From NCBI GenBank assembly GCA_026075535.2, contig AP026541.1, forward strand, positions 2,728,001 through 2,792,000: 64,000 nt of DNA. The letters are read 5' to 3'. Shown piece by piece: positions 24,501-34,431 of this stretch. The notes beneath the pieces were generated by a model. That model saw only the letters and a program-made list of their open reading frames with translations, was not told the DNA's origin and did not search any database. How positions within the stretch are numbered: the first letter of the stretch is position 1; every line of letters starts with the position of its first letter. Source of the stretch: Tricholoma matsutake (taxonomy: Eukaryota; Basidiomycota; Agaricomycetes; Agaricales; Tricholomataceae). The position numbers were made by a program, and so were the translations under genes.

Positions 24501-25310
24501 GAATTGCTCTAAAGGTTTGCTTCTGCTCTTCTTTCTTGATCATGACTGGAACTTCCCCATTTGGCATTTCCTCATCCTCCACTTCCTCCATTGTAACAGA
24601 ATACTTCCTCGGATGTTCTTTCTCTCTCTTTTTCCTTTTTTCCTTCTTCATCTTCCTCCCATACACATTACATTCCTTAGGACAACGAGTCATTTGTACT
24701 TTCCCAGTTTTCCAATCAATTTCAGGATTATGCTTCTGTAACCATGGACATCCTATTATTAGATTGGTTTCCCCAAGATCACACACTTCAAATACGGCTC
24801 GCTCCTGATGCTCCTGATACTTTAGTACCATAGTCACCTCCTTGATAGTTCCTCCACAATTGACTGTTCCGTCAATATTGTATACCATTATAGGTTGCAC
24901 CAGCTTGTGTGTGCTAATACCGTTTCCAGTAATTAGGGACCAATTAATGAGTAATCCTGTAGCACCACTATCAAGCAACACTTCCACATCAAGCGCTGCA
25001 TGTGTGTCCACTGTCTTTAGTCCCACAGTCAAGGTGATTTCAGGTTCTATTCGTGCAGAGCAAATAAAGAATTTAGGGGTTTTTGGAAATAGTGCTTGGC
25101 AATTTTCTTTGTCACGTGATTCACAACAGTTGTACTCCTCCTCGATTTCCTTTTCTGATCTACTCTGGGTTTCCTCGGATACTAATACATTGTCACGATT
25201 CTGGGTCACCAATGGGGAAACCTTCACTGGGACTCTTCCACAAAATTCTTCTGCCTGCCTTCCTCTGGCTTCACTTCCTTGATTATAGCTTCCCTAATCT
25301 TTGTTTTCTG
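21561..25310 (-). pseudogene. Gypsy B pol: protease, RT, RNase H, integrase, chromodomain
   Basis: Domains on the minus strand: aspartic protease VLLDSGATGLLI (about 24960-25000); RT from [16 protein letters not shown] through [17 protein letters not shown] with catalytic FIDDILIF (about 23850-23880); and RNase H with VESDASDFATGAVLS and EMLGIIQALEAWRHYLEG (about 23230-23450). The integrase has the zinc-type C-x2-C (DTCMRG), VDFITGLPEAQGYDA and MAYHPQTDGQTEIMNQELEQ. The usual SDRGPQF is read here as SDCRPQFAS, so that motif is altered. The chromodomain YVVEEILDSHLRRNKLEFLIKWKNY ends near 21575. Stops or frameshifts fall near 24235, 24000, 23545, 22810, 22370 and 21888. The chromodomain would have steered integration to heterochromatin. 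Confidence 0.9.
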
Positions 25311-26292
25311 CCTACAATTCCTAGCAATGTGTCCTACCTGCCTACAGTTAATACATTTAAGTGGGGCTCATCTCCCGCTTGATCAACTCCATAACTATAG
25401 GTGTCACTGCCATGGCTGGTGGCTGTGCCCTCGGAGTTTGCACCTGAGGTGCCTTTCCTTTCTTGGACTTTCCTCCTGATGGCTTTCCAAATTTACTACT
25501 TCCATACATCAACTTTGACTCCGCCTGTTCCTGCCATTATTGCTGGTCAAGGCACATTGCCCAATTATACCACTCATCCAACTTCTCTGGCATAGAAGGT
25601 AGTCAGTAAATAGACTTGAATAAAGAGGGATTTAATCCTGCTTTCAAAAACTCTACCAATGCAGCTTCCCCCATATCCATTTGCGAAGCTTCTGCTTTGA
25701 ACTGCAAAACAAATTCATCCACTGTTAGGGAACCTTGGCGCATGGTCTTTAATTTAGTATTGGCTGTCACCTTTGGATTAGGGTCTCCAAACTGTGCCTC
25801 CAATCTCTCCAGAAATTCCTTGAAGGTTGCAAATGGTTTATTTCCCACAGCAATTTGATTAATAGCCTTGTTTCTCCAGAACTGTGCTTCCCCCCCCTGA
25901 ATGTATGAGAGAGCAAACATAATCCTAGACTCGGCTGTACAAAACTCTGGCTTCCTCCCATGGATGTACAATACTATAGAGCTGATGAAGGATTTTGTAT
26001 TCTCCATGGTACCATCAAAGATTTGTGGGGGCATGTACTTAGGTAAGCATGCTTTTCCATTTCCAGATCTCTCCGCCATCTCATCCTCCTGCGACATCCA
26101 CTCCACCATCTCCTCCATCTCATCATCTCTTTCTCCTGTCGTCTCTGGCTGTACTTCTGCTTGTCTGGGCTGTGATGCTGCCAACACTGACACTAATTGC
26201 AACATTTGTGCCATAAGCGCATCAATTTTCGCCTCTAGCGCTGGTGTGGGAACAGGATTAGGGCCAGGATTAGAAGTTGAGGGTTTGGACAT
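25311..26292 (-). pseudogene. Gypsy B gag with CCHC knuckle
   Basis: ATG at 26290-26292 opens MSKPSTSNPGPNPVP. The retrotransposon gag core follows (MPPQIFDGTMENTKSF, GGEAQFWRNKAI, FLERLEAQFGDPN, GSLTVDEFVLQFKAEASQ). Downstream, in another frame, the nucleocapsid knuckle CINCRQVGHIARNC lies near 25315-25360. A TGA after KSIY (about 25603), a TAA near 25535 and a frame change before the knuckle break it. The hAT element at 26311 sits in its leader, only 18 bp before the ATG. Confidence 0.88.
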
Positions 26293-26310
26293 AATGGTAA
26301 AATCTGTGAT

Positions 26311-27833
26311 TAGTGTTTGAAAGTCCAGTCTGGTCCAGTTTTTTGCCCACCTTGGGGTGCAACTGTGAACCGGACCGGTTCATGTATTTCAAAATATATA
26401 CGCAACCGCAGACTGGACCGGTATAGACCAGTCTGTGTCGGTTGCCTTACAGTTGCTGGACCGGTGGCCACCAGTCCAGAACTAGACTGGTCCAGACCGG
26501 TTCAGGACCGGTCAGGACTACGTATGTAATAGGAACCGTAAAATAAACTACACTACCCTTCACAGGCAGGGGCCTGTGAACAAGTATATATGTAGTGAAA
26601 TAAAGGTTGTGGGCCTCTCTTCTCTTTGGAACATTCAAACACTATGTGAATAGTGTCAGACCAAGTATAAGATCATGTATAACAATTGACAACTCACCTA
26701 GATAGCTGGTCCCCATCCCATTCCCCCATTGCAACAAGATATGTACATTGCAGAAGAACAGCTGAACGCTAGCCTCTCGTCTCTTCAGGACCTTCAAACG
26801 CCATCGTAATAGTGTCAGATCAAGTATAGGATCATGTAAAATGATTGAGAACCACCTAGATAGATGGTCCCCATCCCATTCCCCCATCACAACAAGATAT
26901 GTACATTGCAGAAGAACGGCTGAACGCTAGCCTCTCGTCTTTTCGGGACCTTCAAACGCCATAGTAATAGTGTCAGATCAAGTATAGGATCATGTAAAAC
27001 GATTAAGAACTCACCTAGATAGATGGTCCCCATCCCATTCCCGCATTACAACAAGATATGAGCATAGCGGAAGAGCGGGTGAGCGCTAGCCTCTCGTCTC
27101 TTCGGGACCTTTAAATCCTATTGTAACAGTGTCAGATCAAGTATAGGATCATGTAAAACAATTGAGAACTCACCTAGATAGATGGTCCCCATCCCATTCC
27201 CCAATCACAACAAGATATGGACATCGCAAAAGAACAGCTAAACGCTAGCCTCTTGTCTGTTCGGGACCTTTAAGCGACATTGGTCTAGTGTCAGAACGAG
27301 TATAGGATCATGAAAAATGACTGAGAATTTACCGAGATCTATGCTTATCTCTGTCAAAATGGTATTTGAAAAGGCTGATCTTGTACAGGCATGACTAGAT
27401 GAGCCTATCTCAGTGAATGTTGCCGGTGAAGTGACATCAGGGTGGGTTAAACAGAGAGATAACACCAGATGACAAGCTTAGAATTCCACATTGCAAATGT
27501 GTAAGAGGTGGGTTGGGTCACTGTGTGCATGCAAAGGCCTACATTGTGAATTGTAATTAATGGATCAGCCCATCAAAGACCGACCGCAACCTAATATACA
27601 TAGTGTGTATCATATATTCAGACCTTGCAAGCTTGATGCAACTGAAGTCCGGTCCACAACCAGTTGCAGTTGGTCTTTGGGTGGTCCATTGAGATATTCA
27701 ACCATTGATGAACCGTGAACCAGACTTATGAAAATGTCAGGGCAACTGCAACCGATGGTCCAGTTGCCATCAGTCCAGTTCAGTTTGGTCTATGGTCTTT
27801 TTTTGGTCCAATAGACTGGACTTTCAAACACTA
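26311..27833. mobile_element. hAT-like non-autonomous element (1523 bp) with internal minisatellite
   Basis: Perfect 8-bp duplication TCTGTGAT at 26303-26310 and 27834-27841. The ends are TAGTGTTTGAAAGTCCAGTC and the complement GACTGGACTTTCAAACACTA. Subterminal CCGGTCC/GGACCGG words repeat, as is common for hAT. There is no transposase. The insertion is in the 5' leader of gypsy B, directly upstream of gag. A related left end occurs at about 44573. Confidence 0.88.
26605..27330. repeat. Tandem repeat, unit about 158-159 bp, nearly five copies
   Basis: The word (T)GAACGCTAGCCTCTCGTCT recurs at 26763, 26921, 27080 (as TGAGCGCTAG) and 27239 (as TAAACGCTAG), spaced 158, 159 and 159 bp. A more diverged unit starts near 26605. 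Each unit also holds AGTGTCAGATCAAGTATAGG and GATGGTCCCCATCCCATTCC. The array lies wholly within the hAT-like element. Confidence 0.85.
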
Positions 27834-27841
27834 TCTGTGAT

Positions 27842-28289
27842 GAATCACTTCTTTGACAAATTCAAGATTTGTTCTTCAGGACCTCTCCAAATGCTTACTG
27901 GTCACATGATGTTCGTCAATTGTTCATCAGGTGCCTAATTTGACACTTCGGATCAATAACCCTTCCAACAGTGCCTGATCTTGGGATAACACTGAATTTG
28001 GCTTGTAACTAAAATAGTTGTCCAAATCAAGTGATGTAAATCGTGACTAAACCAGATCCAATCGGTTGTCTGGTTGCAGTTGTCCTAATGACAAGTGCTG
28101 CCTCTTGATCACTGGCAGTCGCAATGTAAGGCGAGGCCTGGCGTCGGCTTACAAAAGAAAAGGTAGATTACATATATACAAGTACTTCTGGCTCATGCTG
28201 AAAGGATGAGTAATTGGATGTGGTGCAGTGAAACAATGATGTATGCACAAGTAAGAGAAGGTGCACTGATATGGGAAGTTGTGTTCTTC
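27842..28289. other. Leader of gypsy B between 5' LTR and hAT insertion
   Basis: No coding sequence. Minus-strand sequence next to the LTR does not show a clear TGG-type primer site, so the priming mode is not decided. The region is AT-rich and unique in the window. Confidence 0.5.
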
Positions 28290-28499
28290 TGTTAGGGTGA
28301 CACCCACTATCTGCTACAGTTGTGGACAACTAAACATGACAATTTTGATATCTCATGATCAGGATTTTTTTGAAACAAACTGAGTTCAGATTTGAATTCA
28401 GCGGGTCAAAATGCCCCCAAAAACATGTCTCCAAAGTTTTTCCCATGACATTTTAAGGTGGCCAAATCTTTTGGCTGAAAGAATTACAAAATTTGTATG

Positions 28500-30304
28500 C
28501 TAGATAGCATTCAGAACAGCATCTATGGACATCATTGCTGTGTTAGAAACCTGCCAATGCTGTTTTTGCTCCCGGATGGCCCATGCGGTGGCATTACCGG
28601 TAAGCCCCTTTTGGTATGCACTCATGGATCTCCAGGCCCGATTGATAAATCGTCGGATGACATTGGTAGGGCACACATTAAGATAGTGCACTGCGATCTC
28701 CTTTGCTTCTGCAAATGTTTGCTTTGGTAACTCACGATAATGATACTTGACCCATCCCCAATACTTGGGAGAAGTTGAGACTAGAATAGTTTATTAAGAA
28801 GGAAGATATAACATACCATTTTGATTGGATTGAGTTCACAATGAAACTTTGGTAAGAAGATGCATTCATGCCTTGCTTTCTTAATCAAAGTCTCGAGCAT
28901 GGATTCTTGATTAATGAAATCATCCTGTTTGCTGAGGAGGCGGGCCATGCAACAATCAGCATTTTCAAATGGGCATACCAGTGCACACTTGGCACACATC
29001 TTACAGACATCAAAACCACGTTCAATGAGAACATGTTCCAAACCTTTTGGCCTGCCATCAGGAAGAGTCATCTTCTGTACCTTTCCTTGGTGTTCCACAA
29101 CTGGATTTGTTTCAGGGATGACTGTGTCATGCTGTACATGCTGCTTCCCACCATCTGACTTGTTCATTTCAAAAGCTTTGAGCACATCAGGACCCAGCGA
29201 TGCGTGAGCTGATGACTGATCAAAAATAAAAAGTGCAACACAATTTGGATGGGCCTTCTCAAACACCTCGATTGTGTGTTTCACTTGAGCAAGCAATTGT
29301 TCTGTATCCCACCATGGATCGCCATTGGAACCAGGATAAATGATCTTCCAAGCTTTATCCACAATATTGCCTTGGGTATCATAAAGAATGAGACAACCTG
29401 TGATTGAGTTGATGAACTCAGAGACATGAATAAGACGGCCTCAACCTTTCTTCTGCAAGATGGTCTGACCTGGTCCTAGCCATGCCTTTGCTTTATAATC
29501 ATTCACTGAAAGGCAGCTTTCATCGTGAAACTGGGGTATGACCTCTTTCTCACCCTCTCTCAATGTTGGTCCCACCTTTCTCAGCTCTGGACCCTCAAAC
29601 TTTGTCATCTGCTCTTCAAATTTTGCCATGGCAGGAAGAAAAACCTTGTTGCAGTACTTTATGACATCTTCTCTTTCATGTCCATCCATGTATACACCCT
29701 TTTTCAGTGTCTTCAAGCGCCATCCAAGTCTGAGAAGCCACTGCCATGCAGTTTGCTCACAAAGTGGCCATTTCAATGAGATGGATAGGGCAGGAAGGAT
29801 TTCCTGGTTGAGGGCATGCTGAAATTTATGGGGCATAACTTCACCCACTTTCTGTGAGGTGAGCCATGATTGTGCTGCTATTTTTACATGCTCATCAAGT
29901 AGGAGGCTGCATGCTACCTTCACCTCTCCTCATTTTTCCACAGGCAATTGTTCAAAAACTTGGTAGTGTCATGCAAGCACTCATACTTTTCATGCATAGT
30001 ACTTTCCCTCACCCTCATGCCACTGCCATGCAATCTCAATGCTTGCTTCGATTTTGCCATACCCTTTAAGTCGAAGAGTAGCAAAGTTTCAGAGAACAAG
30101 AAGTTGATTGATTTTTGTGAGAGGTAAACTGTTTCCTCCCTTCTTCAAGTCCTTCTTGATCTGCTGGCAAAGTTCTTGCCAACCTTGGATATCAACTCCA
30201 TCTCCATGTATGTACTCCTCAAGATCCTCCTCCCAACCATTCTCATCATATTCATCTCTGGTCAGCTCTGGTATTATCACCTCCACACTTTCCTCCCGGA
30301 TCAC
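28500..30304 (-). pseudogene. Tc1/mariner-like DDE transposase, main part
   Basis: Minus-strand order: acidic N-terminal part (30089-30304); helix-turn-helix-like SWLTSQKVGEVMPHKF with LKWPLCEQTAWQWLLRLGWR (about 29730-29900); first catalytic Asp in FHDESCLSVND (about 29510); second in LFIFDQSSAHAS (about 29205-29240); third motif HCELNPIKM (about 28820-28850). The C-terminal MSAYQKGLTGNATAW is at about 28580-28625. In this agaricomycete family the third motif is normally NPIE; here it is NPIK, so the catalytic acid is lost. Stops near 29440 and frame breaks near 28781 and 29930 also inactivate it. The upstream acidic exon continues at 31754-32035, beyond the inserted LTR. Confidence 0.85.
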
Positions 30305-30338
30305 TAGAGGGATCTTGACATCAACACTTTCCTCCCAG

Positions 30339-31510
30339 TGATGATGCTCAACCCAGGAAAACTACCAAAATAGCTGATGATATTTGCACAAGTCAGAGGA
30401 AGGGTGCAAGATGTTCCGAATGTTCGTGGTCCAACCTATGGGAAGACAGCTAGTTGGTACTAGTCATGAAGGTAGTGCTATAGGAGATGAAGGTGTTTGG
30501 CGTGGTCCAATCGAGTATCGATTGATATCGAGGATGATTGATGAGATTGACGACAAACGATGTTTATTGTCGATGGTTGAAGTGTGAATTCTGAGGACTT
30601 TTCAATAGGTCGATAGTATACAAAGGCTATAGCTGATGGCTATGAAGTGTCAGGATGGTTACTAGTGCTAACAATGACAGGGTCGAAAGAGGATCGAGGA
30701 CGAGGATGATTGCAGAGGTTTCTCATCGATTGAGAAAATTCATAGAAGCTTCGATTGTTTAGAGGATAGATCTGATTTTTAGAACTTTATATGAGATGAT
30801 AGGTGAAGATGATTTCTTCCATTTTCAAGTAGATACTACAGAGTTTTGTATGTTTTAAAGAAACTTTCTAAAATGGTATGAGAAACATGTGTAGAACATG
30901 AGGCAAAAGATATGAGTTAAGGCAGGAGGCCAAAAAGGAGACTGGAATCTGAACAAGAAAGAGATATATCATATGATGAAAGAGTAATAAAGGGTATAGA
31001 ACTAAAAAGGGACTGTCCTTTGTGTATAAACTGCGCTAAGTCTTGCAATAATCCGTCCAGCAGGTTCTGTACGCGATAGGGACTTGGAATGAGGCTGACC
31101 TACTATCAGCAGGTTTGAGCACGAGTTGGAATACTTCCTGGTGCATGGTCTTCCACCATTTAGATAATGAATGTGGTGCCTGATGTCACTTGTAGTCTCT
31201 CAATATCGATTGATAATGCTCGATGATGGTCGACAATGTTCAATTGCAGTCATGGTTTGTTCGAAGTGAATCAGGGATGTTCAATGGTTATTTAGAGGGA
31301 TCTTAGGGGCTTTCGAGGTAGTCCTAAGGTTGTGCAATGTGGTTTCTCGGTATGATCAATGTTGCTGGTGATGTTCCGATGCGGTCGATATGATATTGCG
31401 ATCGATAGACTGGGTCGCACTGCATCTGGGACATCGTAGGAGTTAGCCAATGTGATTAGAATGTGGTTAAAGTGGTGAATCGGCCTTTGAGCCGAGGAGA
31501 CAACCTATCA
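30339..31510 (-). repeat. Solo LTR of the gypsy C family (subfamily 2) inside the mariner
   Basis: 1172 bp with ends TGATGATGCTCAACC and GACAACCTATCA, nearly collinear with 16459-17639 and with 1-811 in inverse orientation. It splits the transposase gene between its acidic N-terminal pieces. Flanking bases CCCAG and CTGGA do not form a clear duplication. The flanks are themselves locally repetitive (ACATCAACACTTTCC-type words). Confidence 0.8.
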
Positions 31511-31753
31511 CTGGATCGCTGGAGGGATCTCGATGTCAACACTTTCTTTGCAAATTGCTGGGGTGGTCTCAACATTGATGTTTTCTTCACAAGTCATTGG
31601 TGGGATCTACCTCGATACTTTCTCGCTGGATTGTCACTGACTCAGAACATATGCCACCCACAGAAAAGAAACAATCCAACGTCTTCTGATTGTGGCTTGC
31701 ATTCTGGTAGTGGCATTGGGTGTGCTTCGATTGGCTCATTATGTCAGGGCCCT

Positions 31754-32035
31754 TTACATATTCTTTCGGCTGCTCTGTGATTCTTCAGGTGACTTCTTTG
31801 TGGAAAGGATTTGGAAGGACTCCCCAGTTCTTGGCTTTTTCTTCTTCTTCAGCTCATAAGGGAGCCAATCTTCATCCAGTGGATTATCTCCTGCTTCCAC
31901 TGCCAACTGAATCAAGCTTTCCTGCAGATCCCCATCCCCCCAATCTCCATGCAATGACAGTTCATCGACTTCCAAATCTGATTCTATGCCAGCATCAGCA
32001 TCATCAATAATGAATCTTGTGCTGTCAAAATACAA
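31754..32035 (-). pseudogene. N-terminal acidic piece of the mariner transposase
   Basis: Minus-strand reading gives an Asp/Glu-rich segment (IIDDADAGIESDLEVDELSL) ending in a basic patch KKKKKPRTG. This composition is usual upstream of the DNA-binding part in this transposase family. It belongs with the pieces left of the inserted LTR. Start and exon borders are unclear. Confidence 0.5.
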
Positions 32036-32947
32036 GCCTAATTCTCATTCCGGTATATCAGGTGTGCTGGAATCACTGTTCTCATGGGAATCATCTGTCA
32101 TCAGTGCAACATTTGTGAGAGGTTCCACATTTGGTATGTATGGAACACTTGACCAGCATTGCTGATTTTGAAGGCTGGCAGTATTTCAAACATGTTTTCG
32201 AGGTTGTCTGCAGGCCATTGAAGACTATACAGCCATGTGAGGTGGCAGACCACACTGTTTTCCCCATTTTTTTGCGCTACAACCATTAGTTTAAACTCAA
32301 TTCTGTGAACATAATCATATTTGGCTCATTGAGAGCTTTCAATTGCACATTTATTCGAAAATTTCCTGATTTTTTTCAGGGGGTGGCCAAATATTTGGGG
32401 TTGTCAACCCCAAAATTTTGATTTAAGGAAATCGGCTCATAGAAATGTATTCCTTAAGGTCTATAATACATGTTTTGGCGGTATTTGACTATTCTGGATG
32501 TTTGTGGCAGTGTGCAAAATTAGGGTCACTGAAATTGTTGTGTTTGTTTGTCCACAACTGTAGCTAAGACCGTGTGGGTTCTCTCTATAAGAAGGGGGTG
32601 GGATCTGTGTGCATGATGGGGGAACTGATGGTTTTGATGTGAGGGGTTATTGATAGGTGAGTTTGTTGAGATAGGCTGTTCACACCACAAGTGTAGGTGG
32701 AATACCTAAGAGAACACAACTGGGGTCCCCTAGGCATATATTTAGGGTTTATATACTATGTTACATATATTGTACATTGTTGTTACTGATGCACTCGTAC
32801 ATGCATGTACATATTGATACATGCGAAATAAAATTCTCATGCTATCAAAGTGTAGCATCATTTGGTGTCATTTGGCATAATGTAGCGTAATTCGACATAA
32901 TAAAATAAAAATGAAATTTTATTAGGTAATGGGGTGGTTTCCTAACA

Positions 32948-33600
32948 GAGCCGTTGTCAGTAACGATTTTGTAAAGTGAACCCCACCAACAAATGATTTC
33001 TTTGAAGATCCAATTGCTGATTGTCTTTGCTGTTTCATTGCAAAGCATCCTAAATGCTGCCCAGTGCAAGATTGAACATCAACCTTGCACTATATATCGA
33101 TATCCACCAGAAGGCGGCATGTGCATCATATCAATGTAAACTTTTCCAAATAGAGGGGACACAGTGGCGATGATTGGCGGAATAAGGAGGTTTCAAGTCT
33201 GTCACAGCTGACAGTAGTGACATGTTTGGATGTACCATGCAATATTGGCTTTCAGATTAGGCCACCAGAATTGTAGGCGATGTGGGATTTTGTAGCGAAG
33301 ATCATTTTGTGTCCGATATGGTCATGTGATGATCAAATAATCTCGGCGTGACATTCTGGAATTGCAACAATCTTGCGTTCCCCGTGATGGTCTTTTTTGC
33401 CCTAGTTTTCCTGAGTCTATAAAGAATTTGGTGCAATATCGTAGAAAGGTAGCATATTTAGTATCCAATAGGTGTGGGGGTCGCACCATGTCATCTAACC
33501 ATCTATGAATGAGTAGTAATTGTTTGTCTTCTTTCTTCACCTTGTCCAATTGAGAAAAGTCTTTGTACAACACATCCTCCCCCATACTGAAACCTGAAGC
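32948..33600 (-). pseudogene. Gypsy C integrase, N-terminal part
   Basis: Minus-strand reading: MGEDVLYKDFSQLDKVKKEDKQ and HRWLDDMVRPPHLLDTKYATFLRYC (33322-33585), then the integrase core KTISNWIFKEIICWWGSLYKIVTDNGS. It stops exactly at the gypsy B junction (32948) and continues at 20984. Stops and frameshifts are present between 33070 and 33320. Confidence 0.8.
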
Positions 33601-33847
33601 TTGGGCAAAGGTTGAGTAAGTTGATTGTGAGGAGAAAGGTCAGATTGAGGTTGGGTTGATTTGGTGCATGAAGCCATATAGCTTGTCAATCCAATCACCG
33701 AATTCTGCTTCTACTTCCATATTGTCATCGTCTGGTTGTTCAGGACATCGCAAGAGACCATCTGGTCCATGGTGTGTTCCTGCAACATGGACCAGCATGA
33801 AGTGGAAGGTTAGAATCGAAACAATCCATTGATTGATACTAGCACTA

Positions 33848-34429
33848 TGGTGCTGATCACTTACACACTGCTACTTTTGTACAAACTTTCCTGGTCCTCC
33901 AAAAAACAACCATTTTCTTATTCCTCTTGTAGAAACACTCCTTTTAGTGATAAGAAGATATGGTATTGAGGGTTTCTTATTAGCTTCAAAACTGAGTGAG
34001 AAAATTTCTTGAGCAGACTTCAGTTTGGTGGGTGGTTACATTTTTACCTCTACAACTTGTGAAAAAAGGGGTAGTTCTTATCCCTCTTGTATAAACACTC
34101 TTATATATGTTTTGAAGAGGTCATATTGACATAATACTGATATCACAAAAACTGGAAGAGAAATTTCATGACAAACTATGGTTTGAATGACAAAATCCAA
34201 TTATTGTTTCAAGTTCATTATACCTGTTTCTGGTATTTGCAAGGTTATTTGGCCATAGATGGGCACAGCAGTACTCAATCCACGTCAAAATTTTCACACT
34301 ATTTACTCAACCTCAAATGTGCTTAGAAATAGTTCCTGACTGTATTTTTTAGGGCTAAAGTTTTTTTTATTTTTGGGCAGCCAGATTGGCGGTTGCACAA
34401 AAGTAGCGGTGTGTAAGTGATCAGCACCA
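33848..34429. mobile_element. TA-flanked inverted-repeat element (582 bp) in gypsy C
   Basis: Ends TGGTGCTGATCACTTACACA and its complement pair over about 37 bp with few mismatches. TA lies on both sides (33846-33847 and 34430-34431). Cutting it out restores the reading DIAP-SASIN in the host pol between RT and RNase H. There is no coding capacity. Ends and TA target suggest a Tc1/mariner-mobilised MITE. Confidence 0.85.
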
Positions 34430-34431
34430 TA

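Larger units (their letters stand above)
28317..32560 (-). mobile_element. Tc1/mariner-type transposon in the gypsy B 5' LTR
   Basis: Terminal inverted repeat CAGTTGTGGACAA (28317) with complement TTGTCCACAACTG (ending 32560), extending imperfectly for some 30 bp. TA is duplicated on both sides (28315-28316 and 32561-32562). Length is 4244 bp, or about 3.07 kb without the nested LTR at 30339-31510. It encodes a DDE transposase on the minus strand. Confidence 0.9.
20985..32947 (-). mobile_element. Gypsy B: chromodomain Ty3/gypsy element inserted in gypsy C integrase
   Basis: The LTRs TGTTAGG...CCTAACA are at 20985-21396 and at 28290-32947, the latter split by a mariner. Rejoined, the second LTR is exactly 412 bp, like the first. 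The polypurine tract AAAAGGGGGGTAA lies next to the 3' LTR. In minus-strand sense the flanks are GGCTC and TTCTC, a decayed 5-bp duplication. Removing the element restores VTDNGS-AFLAALEYL in the host integrase. Gag, protease, RT, RNase H, integrase and chromodomain follow in order. Confidence 0.9.
28290..32947 (-). repeat. 5' LTR of gypsy B, split by a mariner element
   Basis: 28290-28316 is the first 27 bases of the LTR, and 32561-32947 is the remainder. The dinucleotide TA occurs at both junctions. Joined and with one TA removed, the total is 412 bp, the same as the 3' LTR. Confidence 0.9.

Noticed and set aside
26605..27330. CRISPR-like array
   Set aside because: Units are about 158 bp and contiguous without spacers, inside a hAT-like element in a eukaryotic genome. 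It is a minisatellite.
30334..31515. Target-site duplication around the solo LTR
   Set aside because: Flanks CCCAG and CTGGA do not match directly, and the local DNA is repetitive, so no duplication is claimed.
28290..32947. An independent solo LTR with a mariner insertion
   Set aside because: It matches the LTR at 20985-21396, the polypurine tract and coding order connect them, and excision of the whole span restores the host integrase, so it is the 5' LTR of gypsy B.
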